Shown here: positions 5,959-14,198 of the stretch, piece after piece
Layout: the number at the start of each line of letters is the position of its first letter
How positions within the stretch are numbered: the stretch's first letter is position 1
Assembly (NCBI GenBank): GCA_012961925.1
Contig: DTYK01000035.1
Location: 1 to 21,058, forward strand
Length of the DNA stretch: 21,058 nt
Reading direction: 5' to 3'
DNA from: Candidatus Latescibacterota bacterium
Lineage (GTDB): Bacteria; Latescibacterota; MVCY01; DTYK01
Program-made: the position numbers and the translations under genes
Notes under the pieces: model-generated
Seen by the model: the letters and a program-made list of their open reading frames with translations, nothing else
Database searches by the model: none
Told to the model about the DNA's origin: nothing

Positions 5959-8900
5959 ATGTCTTTCGTTCATCTCCACTTACATACCCCTTTCAGCTTC
6001 TTAGATGGTGCGGGCCGGATTGAGGATCTGGTTGAAAGGGCTGCGAAGCTGGGGATGCCCGCCCTGGCCATCACAGACCATAACAGGATCTCGGGTGTGG
6101 TTCGCTTTCAAAAAGCCTGTCAGAGAGCGGGACTTAAACCAATCCTGGGAGCCGAGGTGACCCTGAGAGGTGGGGCCCATCTCACGTTGATCGCAAAGGA
6201 CAGGCAGGGCTATGCCAATCTCTGTCGCATCCTGACCGATGCCCACCTGCAAAACGAGAGGAAGGACTCGCAGGTCCCCTGGCAGAGCATCTCGGAACAC
6301 TGCCAGGGCCTTATCGCCCTCTCAGGCTGCCGGCGGGGGGAGATCCCTGAGCTGGTGTTTGAGCAGAGGTTTGAGGGGGCGAAGAGGAGAGCCCTGAGAT
6401 ATGCGGACCTCTTCGGCCGGGACAATTTTTATATAGAGCTTCAGCAGACACTGACGCCCGGTGATCTCGCCCTTAATCGGTCTCTGATCGAACTGGCAAA
6501 GGAGCTCAATCTGAAGGTGGTGGCCACCAATAACGTCCACTATGCCAGAAAGAGGGAGTACGTTGCTCAGGATGTCCTCACCTGCATCAGGACCCTGACC
6601 AGACTGGATCATCCCCATGCTGAAAGGAAGATAAATGCTGAACTTTACCTCAAATCCCCCTGCCGGATGAGGGAACTCTTTGCAGAATGTCCAGAGGCCG
6701 TGGCCAATACCATGGAGGTGAGCGAACGCTGTGAGTCCATTCGGTTAGGAAAAGAAGACCATCTTCCCTCGTTTCCTCTTCCAGAGGGGGAGAGCGCCCC
6801 GGGCTATCTTAGAAAGCTGGTCTATAAAGGTGCGGTGAGGAGATATGGAGGGCTGAATGACAGGGTAAAAGGAAGGCTTGAATACGAGCTCTCCCTTATC
6901 GAACGGCTTGGCTTCTCAGGCTATTTTCTCCTGGTCTGGGATGTTGTGAAGTTTGCCAGGTCAAGGGGGATCCGCTATGCAGGCCGGGGTTCGGCTGCCG
7001 ACTCGGCTGTTGCCTACTGTCTGGATATCACAAAGGTGGATGCCGTCTCCCGGAACCTGAGGTTTGAGCGTTTTATCAATCCTGAGCGGGCTAATAACCT
7101 GCCCGACATAGACATAGACTTTGACGCCAGGTTCAGGGATGAGGTGACGGATTACCTGGTCGAAAGATATGGCAGGGAGCGGGTGGCCACGGTCTGCACC
7201 TTCAGCCGCTATCGAGCCCGTGGTGCCCTGCGGGATATTGGCAAGGCCCTGGGTTTCCCTCCTGAGGAGCTAAACCGGCTTGCCGGACTCATGCCCTCGG
7301 TAGGGGCCGATGAGATAGAAGGGGCCCTGGACCGATTTCCAGAACTGCGCCAGAGTAAGATCCCTAAACAGAAGTTCGCCCTGCTCCTTCAACTCTGCCA
7401 CGCCATTGCCGATCACCCCCGTCATATAGGTACCCATTTAGGTGGGGTTGTGATTACCAAACGGCCCATTACCGAGATATCGCCCCTCGAGGTCTCAGCC
7501 AAGGGGGTGAATATCATCCAGTTCGATAAGGATGACGTGGAGGAACTTGGGCTGGTTAAGCTCGATCTCCTCTGCTTGAGGATGCTCTCAGCGGTCGAAG
7601 ACAGCATCAATCTGATCAATCGATCGAAGGAGAGAGATGGCCAGGCGTGGGAGGAAAAGCTGGACTTTGACCGACTCCCCCTGGACGACAGGCCGACATA
7701 TGAGCTTCTCCATACCGGGGAGACAGCGGGGGCCTTTCAGCTTGAGAGTTCAGCCCAGAGGGCCCTTCAGCGTAGGTTAAAGGCGAAGGATATTGAGGAT
7801 ATAATTGCAAGCGTGGCCCTCATCCGTCCAGGTCCTGTCCAGGCCGATATGGTCGATCCCTTTCTGCTCCGCAGACATGGCCGGGCAGCGGTGACCTATC
7901 TCCATCCAGCGCTTAAGGGGATACTTGAGAAGACCTACGGGGTGGTCCTCTTCCAGGAGCAGGTGGTTGAGATCGCGGTCAAGATCGCCGGCTTCAGCCC
8001 AGGAGAGGCAGATCTGTTGCGCAGGACCATGACCCATCACCGATCAAGGAGGGATATGGAGGCCATCGGTAGGAGATTCATCGAGAAGGCTCTGGCACGG
8101 GGAGTGAGGGAGGATGTGGCCCGAACCGTCTTCTCCTATATCAGGGCATATGCCGGCTATGGGTTCTGCGAGGCCCACGCCGCTGCCTTCGGGGATACCG
8201 CCTATAAGACCGCATACCTTCTGCGCCACTATCCTGCTCAGTTCTACGCTGCCATCCTCAACAATCAGCCCATGGGCTTTTACCCACCCCATACTCTGGT
8301 TATGGAAGCAAAGAGGAGGGGGATCACAGTGCTTGGGCCGGACGTGAATTCCACCGATGCGGACTTCGACGTCGAAGGAGAGGCAATAAGGGTTGGCCTG
8401 AAACAGGTACGGGGGATATCCAGGGGAGAAGTGGAGGGCATAATAAATGGCCGGCCCTTCGGTTGCCTGGAGGAGTTTCTGGAAAGGACCTCGGTCAGGC
8501 GTGATGTGATGGAGAACCTGATCCTCTGTGGGGCCCTTGATTCAATAGACCCAAACCGGAGAAGGTTGATGTGGCTGCTGGGAGAGAAGGTGAGAGGTCG
8601 TGTCGGAGGAGGTCTGCCTATCCGGTATTATACCGGTTTTCCGGAAGTGGAGGATTATACCGGCTGGCAGAAGCTCTGTTTTGAATGGGAGATATTGGGG
8701 TTCAGCCCGGAGGGACATCCGATGGAATACCTGAGGAAGAGGCTGCGGGAGGAGGGTGTTCTGACTAACAGGGAGATCAAAGGTTGCAAGGCCGGCACCA
8801 GGATTAAGGCGGCAGGGCTTGTCGTCAGGCCTCATCGCCCTCCCACCAGGAGCGGACGGATCGTGGTCTTCCTCTCCCTTGAGGATGAGACAGGTCTGCT

Positions 8901-9057
8901 CGATGTCACGGTCTTTGAGGATGTATACCAGGCCTATGGCAGGTTGATCTTCACGGAACCGGTTCTGCTTATGGAAGGATATATCGGCGGAAGAGGAACT
9001 GCCTCATTAATAGCCGAGAGGATACATAGGGGGTCCTTTGAACAGGCGGGTTTGTGA
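5959..9057 (+). CDS. dnaE2: error-prone DNA polymerase III alpha subunit DnaE2/ImuC
   Basis: DnaE2 carries out mutagenic translesion synthesis under SOS control together with ImuB. The protein has 1032 residues, normal for DnaE2 and shorter than replicative DnaE (about 1160). The N-terminal PHP domain begins with HLHLHTPFSFLDG (5-17) and contains ITDHNRISG. The polymerase active site has PDIDIDF at 382-388 (Asp383, Asp385) and the third aspartate at about 536 in VKLDLLCLRML. The fingers and clamp region (GVVLFQEQVVEIA) follow, with helix-hairpin-helix and OB-fold regions towards the C-terminus (TGLLDVTVFEDVY). It starts 2 bases after the DUF6504-like gene, with only a weak binding site, consistent with translational coupling. 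All catalytic residues are intact, so it should be the active polymerase of the cassette. Confidence 0.96.
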   Translation: MSFVHLHLHTPFSFLDGAGRIEDLVERAAKLGMPALAITDHNRISGVVRFQKACQRAGLKPILGAEVTLRGGAHLTLIAKDRQGYANLCRILTDAHLQNERKDSQVPWQSISEHCQGLIALSGCRRGEIPELVFEQRFEGAKRRALRYADLFGRDNFYIELQQTLTPGDLALNRSLIELAKELNLKVVATNNVHYARKREYVAQDVLTCIRTLTRLDHPHAERKINAELYLKSPCRMRELFAECPEAVANTMEVSERCESIRLGKEDHLPSFPLPEGESAPGYLRKLVYKGAVRRYGGLNDRVKGRLEYELSLIERLGFSGYFLLVWDVVKFARSRGIRYAGRGSAADSAVAYCLDITKVDAVSRNLRFERFINPERANNLPDIDIDFDARFRDEVTDYLVERYGRERVATVCTFSRYRARGALRDIGKALGFPPEELNRLAGLMPSVGADEIEGALDRFPELRQSKIPKQKFALLLQLCHAIADHPRHIGTHLGGVVITKRPITEISPLEVSAKGVNIIQFDKDDVEELGLVKLDLLCLRMLSAVEDSINLINRSKERDGQAWEEKLDFDRLPLDDRPTYELLHTGETAGAFQLESSAQRALQRRLKAKDIEDIIASVALIRPGPVQADMVDPFLLRRHGRAAVTYLHPALKGILEKTYGVVLFQEQVVEIAVKIAGFSPGEADLLRRTMTHHRSRRDMEAIGRRFIEKALARGVREDVARTVFSYIRAYAGYGFCEAHAAAFGDTAYKTAYLLRHYPAQFYAAILNNQPMGFYPPHTLVMEAKRRGITVLGPDVNSTDADFDVEGEAIRVGLKQVRGISRGEVEGIINGRPFGCLEEFLERTSVRRDVMENLILCGALDSIDPNRRRLMWLLGEKVRGRVGGGLPIRYYTGFPEVEDYTGWQKLCFEWEILGFSPEGHPMEYLRKRLREEGVLTNREIKGCKAGTRIKAAGLVVRPHRPPTRSGRIVVFLSLEDETGLLDVTVFEDVYQAYGRLIFTEPVLLMEGYIGGRGTASLIAERIHRGSFEQAGL

Positions 9058-9379
9058 TATACCGGCCTGGCTTCCTGCATATGCCGGGCATCGAGATCGG
9101 ATCCCCTGAAAGAAACCCCATTCTGCATTTTTGGCACCGGAAGAGAAAGAAAAATTTGAGTCTTAACTTACGATGGGTTATATTAGACAATGTACCTTTG
9201 GAATCGGATCACAGAATAGCAGAGAACGGGGTTTTTCCCTCTTTGTGACGAAAGAAGCGGTCTGAATAAAGAGGGGGAACTGTGGAAAATATCGAGGAGG
9301 TGAAGGCCTGGGTCGATTCAGGCGGTAGCGGGGTGGTGTAAGCGTTAAATTTTTTAGAACTATGGGAGGTGAATGGGCG
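9058..9379. other. intergenic region, dnaE2 to protease
   Basis: About 320 bases without a supported gene. It holds the promoter candidate at 9156-9184. No convincing terminator for dnaE2 is visible; the small palindrome ATGCCGGGCAT near 9080 has no usable loop or T tract. Confidence 0.5.
9156..9184 (+). promoter_or_regulatory. sigma-70 type promoter candidate for the protease gene
   Basis: TTGAGT (9156-9161) and TATATT (9179-9184) with a 17-base spacer. The -10 box is identical to that of the promoters at 1234 and 15472. The leader before the protease start would be about 190 nt. Confidence 0.45.
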
Positions 9380-10636
9380 ATGAAGGGATGGGAACTGTGT
9401 ACAGTTTTGGCTGTTCTGTTGGCGAGCTTTGTTTTGGGTCTGGGATCGGCACAGGCTGCCTCCGGGGGGGAGAGGTGGATCGTGATATTTGATGATACGG
9501 TGAATGAAGCTGCCCGCGAGAATATTATCAGAGGTGCAGGGGGCGTAATCATTAAGGATCTATCTCTGGTCAACGGCAAGGCTGTTCTCTTGCCTCTACA
9601 GGCAGCGTCTGCTCTCGGCCGTGTGTCCGGTGTGGTGCGGGTAGATCTGGATGTTATCGTGGAGACCTATGGGAAACCGACCAACCCCGGAAAGCCACCT
9701 AAAGAGGAAGAACCGCAACCAGCTCAGGGACTGCCCTGGGGCGTGAACAGGATCGATGCTGAGTACGCCTGGAGCTATTCTACAGGCTCCGGTATGCCTG
9801 TGGCCATCCTCGATACAGGGATCGATCTGGATCATCCGGATTTGAGCGTGGTTGGAGGTTACAATGCAGTGAATCCGAAAAAAAGCCCTGATGACGACAA
9901 CGGCCACGGGACCCATGTAGCAGGTATCACGGCAGCCCTCAACAACGAGATCGGCGTCGTGGGTGTTGCTCCGGATGTAGCCCTCTATGCCGTTAAGGTC
10001 TTGAATCGGAAAGGGTTCGGCTTCCTCTCAGACGTAATCGACGGCCTCGGGTGGTGCGTGGATAATGGGATGCGGGTTGTGAATATGAGCTTTGGGACAT
10101 CGGACGATGTTCAGTCGTTTCACGATGCTGTCATTGCTGCCAATGATGCGGAAGTAATTCAAGTGGCAGCCGCTGGCAATACCGCTGGGGTTGTCGGCTA
10201 CCCGGCTGCATACGACGAGACCATCGCTACCTCAGCCACAGACTCAACGGATGCCCTTGCCACATTCAGCGGGTATGGTCCGGAGATTGATATTGCTGCC
10301 CCCGGTGTTGATATCTATTCGACCTACAAGGGCGGAGGATATGAGACCCTTTCGGGGACCAGTATGGCCGCGCCCCACGTCACAGGTACAGCAGCCCTGG
10401 TACTGGCAATGGGCCTCACCGTCGAAACAGGGTACGGACTCCAGACAGATGATGACTTGAAGGCAGAAGTGCTCACATACCTCGGAGATCCCTACTACGG
10501 CGAGGGGTTGGTGGACGCTGAGGACAGTGTCAACGGGGATGCTACCCTGGAAGGTGACGACCTTTCGACAGGGGCGGCTAAGCCTCTTCCGAGGGCAGTT
10601 TCTACCTGGGGCCGGATTAAAAGCCTGTTCAGATGA
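9380..10636 (+). CDS. secreted subtilisin-like serine protease (S8 family)
   Basis: A subtilase with signal peptide and propeptide. I place the start at ATG 9380, 9 bases after GGAGGT (9365-9370); the ATG at 9362 lies just upstream of that site. The resulting protein has 418 residues. The signal peptide is MKGWELCTVLAVLLASFVLG to about GSAQA. An inhibitor I9-like propeptide (about 31-95) follows, then a Pro/Glu linker and the catalytic domain. The triad is Asp145 (AILDTGID), His176 (NGHGTHVAG) and Ser328 (GTSMAAPH), with the oxyanion Asn267 in AAGN. After the catalytic domain there is only a short acidic tail, with no PPC domain or anchor. It should act outside the cytoplasm. An intrinsic terminator lies about 145 bases downstream. 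Confidence 0.94.
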   Translation: MKGWELCTVLAVLLASFVLGLGSAQAASGGERWIVIFDDTVNEAARENIIRGAGGVIIKDLSLVNGKAVLLPLQAASALGRVSGVVRVDLDVIVETYGKPTNPGKPPKEEEPQPAQGLPWGVNRIDAEYAWSYSTGSGMPVAILDTGIDLDHPDLSVVGGYNAVNPKKSPDDDNGHGTHVAGITAALNNEIGVVGVAPDVALYAVKVLNRKGFGFLSDVIDGLGWCVDNGMRVVNMSFGTSDDVQSFHDAVIAANDAEVIQVAAAGNTAGVVGYPAAYDETIATSATDSTDALATFSGYGPEIDIAAPGVDIYSTYKGGGYETLSGTSMAAPHVTGTAALVLAMGLTVETGYGLQTDDDLKAEVLTYLGDPYYGEGLVDAEDSVNGDATLEGDDLSTGAAKPLPRAVSTWGRIKSLFR

Positions 10637-10695
10637 TGAGGTCTTGCATGGCTGGGCGAAAGACATCCGACAGTTTCTCAGTGTGGTCTTTTTGA

Positions 10696-10740
10696 ATCCG
10701 GAATAAGGGCCCTGGCACATGGTCTTATCCCGAGCCGGAT
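10696..10740. repeat. nested inverted repeat
   Basis: ATCCGG (10696-10701) pairs with CCGGAT (10735-10740). Inside it ATAAG (10703-10707) pairs with CTTAT (10724-10728). The arms are separated by an unpaired base on one side and about six on the other. It may be part of the protease transcript's 3' end or a processing signal. It has no T tract. Confidence 0.35.
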
Positions 10741-10781
10741 GTTGAACTGTTCTTTTGCAGTGCCACCAGAACGGTCAATGG

Positions 10782-10817
10782 AAAAGCCAGGTCAGCGATA
10801 CGCTGGCCTGGCTTTTT
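10782..10817 (+). terminator. rho-independent terminator after the protease gene
   Basis: AAAAGCCAGGTCAGCG (10782-10797) and CGCTGGCCTGGCTTTT (10801-10816) form a 16-pair stem with one G-T pair and an ATA loop. The stem ends in an A run on one side and TTTTT on the other, so it could work in both directions. This is the strongest hairpin I saw in the window. Confidence 0.88.
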
Positions 10818-11053
10818 GCCTATGTCAGACTTGAGCCTCGAACCTCTGAAGGACAGATCCCACCCTGAGAGCTCTTTTGGTACGTTAGTGTAAATCGAGA
10901 GGGATACATCAGAGATGCACCGACGCGGTGATCGGCATTCATGAAGGCCCTCTCTCACGCCTGGCATGGTCTTTACGTGGAGGGTTTAATGATGGATTTC
11001 GCTCCGTTCCACCTACCCTATGACTATACGCTTAATGAAATTCATCAAACCTC

Positions 11054-11083
11054 TTGACAAACCACCCGGATATGTATTAAAAT
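11054..11083 (+). promoter_or_regulatory. sigma-70 type promoter for the ROK kinase gene
   Basis: A perfect TTGACA (11054-11059) is followed after 18 bases by TAAAAT (11078-11083). The predicted start near 11090 gives a leader of about 67 nt. Confidence 0.62.
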
Positions 11084-11156
11084 GTACCAGATGCTCTAAC
11101 GGTGGGTCTGGGGAAAATATGAACCCGTCCCCAATTTTAAAATGGAGGGGGAAAAG

Positions 11157-12116
11157 ATGAAGAGGTTGTACGTGGGGGTTGACCTGGGCGGGACAAACGT
11201 CGCATCCGCCCTGATCGACGAGGACGGAAATGTCCTGGCAAGGGACAAGCGCCCGACACTCGCAGACCAGCCCGAGGGGGTTACCGTAAGACAGATAATC
11301 GATGGTATCACCGAAGCGGCCAGGAAAGGAGGTGTTTCAGTCGGTGATCTTGCCGCGATCGGGATCGGGGCGCCCGGGCCGCTCGACCCCTTTGAGGGAG
11401 TGGTCCTTGCCCCTGTGAACCTGCCCAACTGGGGGAAAGTCCCACTGAAACGGATTGTAGATACAAAAATGGGTGTACCAGTAGTGGTCGATAACGATGC
11501 AAACGTTGTGGCGGTGGGAGAGCAGTGGAAAGGGGCAGGGAGGGAGGTGAACGACTTCCTCTGCGTAACCCTCGGGACAGGCATTGGTGGGGGCGCTATA
11601 TGCGGAGGTAAGCTGCTTCACGGGTTTAACGGAAATGCAGCGGAGATAGGTCACATCACCATCGATTACAACGGTCCTCGATGTAACTGCGGCAACTACG
11701 GCTGCCTCGAGCTCTATGCCTCCGCCAACGCCATGGTGAGGAGAGCCCTGGAGCGCATCAAAAAGGAGAGCCCGAAGACCATTCTGCCCAGATCCGGGAA
11801 GCTGACCTCCCAGATGATCTTCGAGGCAGCTAAAAACGGAGACAGGTTCGCAATAGAGATGTTCGAAGAGACCGGATTTTTCCTGGGCGTCGGCCTTGTA
11901 AGCGCTATAAACCTTCTTAACGTCGAGATGGTTGCGATAACAGGGGGGCTGGCAAATGCAGGGGACCTCATATTCGGGCCGGTCAGGAGGACAGTCCTGG
12001 AAAGGGGGTTCCCCGAAGTGAAGGAGAAGGTGCGCATAATACCGACACAGCTTGGAGAAGATGCCGCCCTAATAGGTGCTGCCAGACTCGCCATGGAAGG
12101 GGGTGTGCGGAGCTGA
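11157..12116 (+). CDS. ROK family sugar kinase (glucokinase-like)
   Basis: A cytoplasmic ATP-dependent hexose kinase, 319 residues from ATG 11157. I chose this start because GGAGGGGG (11144-11151) lies 5 bases before it; an in-frame ATG at 11142 overlaps that binding site. Motifs: the phosphate-binding DLGGTN (9-14), VVDNDAN with the catalytic Asp114, GTGIGGG, and the ROK zinc site made by His166 (AEIGH) and CNCGNYGCLE (Cys176, Cys178, Cys183). There is no N-terminal DNA-binding domain, so it is a kinase rather than a NagC/XylR repressor. Glucose is the most likely substrate, but N-acetylhexosamines or mannose cannot be excluded. It heads a two-gene unit with the DUF5683-like gene. Confidence 0.93.
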   Translation: MKRLYVGVDLGGTNVASALIDEDGNVLARDKRPTLADQPEGVTVRQIIDGITEAARKGGVSVGDLAAIGIGAPGPLDPFEGVVLAPVNLPNWGKVPLKRIVDTKMGVPVVVDNDANVVAVGEQWKGAGREVNDFLCVTLGTGIGGGAICGGKLLHGFNGNAAEIGHITIDYNGPRCNCGNYGCLELYASANAMVRRALERIKKESPKTILPRSGKLTSQMIFEAAKNGDRFAIEMFEETGFFLGVGLVSAINLLNVEMVAITGGLANAGDLIFGPVRRTVLERGFPEVKEKVRIIPTQLGEDAALIGAARLAMEGGVRS

Positions 12117-12964
12117 AAAGGGTCTTCAATACCCTCCTGGTGGTGGGAGTCGTCTTCCTCTTATCCCAGTCCATAACAGCAAGGGAGATAGACGTATACC
12201 TGGAAACCGATCCGCAGGTCCTCTATCCTATCATTGTGAGCACCCCAGGAGTACCGGAGACGGTTGTATCCATCGCAATCCCTAAGGCTCAACTGGCTTA
12301 CGGGTCGAAAGAACCTGACCATACGCGAACGACGTCCATGACTGGATTCAGCCCCCATCCCCCAGCGACCAGAGATAGCTGGCGTTTTTCCCGAAGCGGT
12401 CACCCAATAGAACCGGGCTCGGGACTCATAACATCTTTAGTAGAACCCCGTCAACCTGTGTCAGGCCAGGCGAGGATATCGTCTGAGCCACCATCTGCTG
12501 AAACCCCCCCTGCCACCTCCCCGAAGAAGGGCCAGAAACAGGAGAGGACATCGCCAGAGCTAATAACTTCGGAAACTGAAATCGACTCTCTCTCCGTCCT
12601 AAAAAAATCGCCCACAGGCGCCCTGATCCGCTCCGCCCTTCTACCCGGCTGGGGACAGCTCTATAACGGACGTTATCTGAAGGCCGGTTTGATCCTCGGC
12701 GCTGAGTCCTTCCTGGCTACCGAAATCGTCCTTGAAGATCGTAAGATCAGGGCCAGCACATCGGATGCCAAGAGGGATCTACATACCCGACGTCGGAATA
12801 CCTTTGCCATCTGGCTCGCCGGCACAATCCTCTATAGTATGATAGATGCATACGTTGACGCCCATCTGTTCGGGTTTGAGGAGGAGATGGAAAAGTGGGC
12901 AAATATCAGGCTCATCCCCAAAGGGAAGGGATTAGAGGCGATGTGCCGGATTCGCTTCCATTAA
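12113..12964 (+). CDS. DUF5683-like exported/envelope protein
   Basis: I place the start at CTG 12113, overlapping the ROK stop (CTGA) and about 9 bases behind GGAAGGGGG. This gives 283 residues and a proper signal sequence: LKRVFNTLLVVGVVFLLSQ, then SITA. The next usable codon, GTG 12140, would remove the basic N-terminus and has no ribosome binding site. A low-complexity Ser/Pro/Thr region follows (about 65-155). Then comes the DUF5683-type core SALLPGWGQLYNGRYLKAG at about 174-192, with two likely membrane helices (LILGAESFLATEIVL and TFAIWLAGTILYSMIDAYVD). The motif GWGQLYNG with paired helices is seen in small envelope proteins of several phyla; their role is unknown. The gene ends 12 bases before the convergent oxidoreductase gene. 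Confidence 0.72.
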   Translation: MKRVFNTLLVVGVVFLLSQSITAREIDVYLETDPQVLYPIIVSTPGVPETVVSIAIPKAQLAYGSKEPDHTRTTSMTGFSPHPPATRDSWRFSRSGHPIEPGSGLITSLVEPRQPVSGQARISSEPPSAETPPATSPKKGQKQERTSPELITSETEIDSLSVLKKSPTGALIRSALLPGWGQLYNGRYLKAGLILGAESFLATEIVLEDRKIRASTSDAKRDLHTRRRNTFAIWLAGTILYSMIDAYVDAHLFGFEEEMEKWANIRLIPKGKGLEAMCRIRFH

Positions 12965-12976
12965 TAAGCCACTTGG

Positions 12977-14119
12977 TCACTTCAGCGGGAGCGACACCCA
13001 TCCTCCATGCTCCGCTGAAATATAGGCTGCCTCCATAACCTCCTGGACCCTCACCCCGTCCTCAAGGCTCGGGGAGCAGGGCCGATCCTCGACGATGTTC
13101 ACAAGAAAACTATGAAGGCTGGCAATGTGGTACCGAACCCACCCGATGGCAAACTTTGGACCGGGAAATACGGCCGGCTTTGGATAGCGCTGGACGGTTT
13201 CAATCCGCTTAAAACCCCGATTGCCCCCGATAGGTTCTCCCGCCTCCCGATTATCATAGACCTCCAGCCAGTTAGGATTCATCAGGTTGAAACGGATTGC
13301 CCCCTGGCTGCCGTGGACCTCGATACGCAGTTCGTCATTAGTCCCGGTGGCAACCCTGGATGCCTCCAGTGTGCCCAGGGCACCGTTTTCCATCCGGACC
13401 AGCAATAGCGTTAAATCGTCCACCTCCACCCTGGCTCTCTCGTCCGGCCTATCGGGAAGCGGACGTTCCCTGATGAAAGTCTCAGAGGTCGCAAAGACGC
13501 CCTCGAATTCTCCCAACAGAAACCTTATAAGATCAATGACATGGGAGCCGATGTCGAACAGGGCACCGCCTCCCGCCTTCTTCCTGTCCAGCCTCCAGGT
13601 GAGAGGCCGGTTCGGGTCGATATAGCCGGAATGGAGATATGCAGCCCTGAAGCTGAACGGCCTTCCGAGGAAACCGTCCTCTATGAGCTGCCTGGCCCGC
13701 ATCATGGCCGGGATGAACCGGTACATCAAAGTTATCTGGGCCTTCGCCCGGCAATTTCTTGTCTCCTTCAGGATCTGCTGGGCCTCACCGAGATCCCTTG
13801 CCAGGGGTTTTTCACAATAGACATGCTTGCCCCTCTTTATGGACTCGATGATGACCTCCTTATGCAGGTAATTCGGGGCACAGCAGTCGATGATGTCTAT
13901 GTCGTCCCGTTGGACAAGTTCCCGCCAGTTTGTTGTGGCAAACTCATAACCTGCCTGTCCAACCGCCCTCCTGCAGCTCTGCTCGCTTGTACAGCAAACG
14001 CCCACAAGACGTGTCCTGCACGGGATGGGGTCATAATAGATCGGGATACTCCTGTATGCCAGCGTATGCATCCTACCGATAAAACCATAGCCGATAAGCC
14101 CAACTCTAAGCTCTTTCAT
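12977..14119 (-). CDS. Gfo/Idh/MocA family oxidoreductase
   Basis: An NAD(P)-dependent dehydrogenase acting on sugars, polyols or inositols, 380 residues, cytoplasmic. The Rossmann motif GYGFIG is at 10-15. The catalytic Glu-Lys-Pro of the family stands at 103-105 (CEKPLARDL). The C-terminal domain has Asp189 and His193 in FDIGSHVIDL, the usual catalytic D-x3-H pair. There is no signal peptide, so this is not a secreted Tat-type member. It lies 79 bases downstream of a DeoR-type regulator in the same direction, so the two are probably one operon. The substrate cannot be told from the sequence. Many relatives in anaerobic and candidate-phylum genomes occur in families of paralogues next to TIM-barrel isomerases such as the one at 1364. 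Confidence 0.92.
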   Translation of the reverse strand: MKELRVGLIGYGFIGRMHTLAYRSIPIYYDPIPCRTRLVGVCCTSEQSCRRAVGQAGYEFATTNWRELVQRDDIDIIDCCAPNYLHKEVIIESIKRGKHVYCEKPLARDLGEAQQILKETRNCRAKAQITLMYRFIPAMMRARQLIEDGFLGRPFSFRAAYLHSGYIDPNRPLTWRLDRKKAGGGALFDIGSHVIDLIRFLLGEFEGVFATSETFIRERPLPDRPDERARVEVDDLTLLLVRMENGALGTLEASRVATGTNDELRIEVHGSQGAIRFNLMNPNWLEVYDNREAGEPIGGNRGFKRIETVQRYPKPAVFPGPKFAIGWVRYHIASLHSFLVNIVEDRPCSPSLEDGVRVQEVMEAAYISAEHGGWVSLPLK

Positions 14120-14198
14120 CCCTTCAACACTCCTTTTTCGCAGTTGGAATTTCTGGTCTATTTCGGAGGGTTATTCCTTATCCAACCGGAAAGGTTCT

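Larger units (their letters stand above)
10637..11156. other. intergenic region, protease to ROK kinase
   Basis: About 520 bases without a supported gene. From left to right it holds a nested inverted repeat (10696-10740), a strong hairpin terminator (10782-10817) and a promoter (11054-11083). I see nothing recognisable between 10818 and 11050. Confidence 0.5.

Noticed and set aside
7434..7445. TTTAGGT half-site inside dnaE2 as a second LexA box
   Set aside because: Only one half is present, inside the coding sequence; the other half is missing.
9054..9248. Possible small gene after dnaE2
   Set aside because: It has no ribosome binding site, no recognisable motif, and contains the promoter candidate at 9156.
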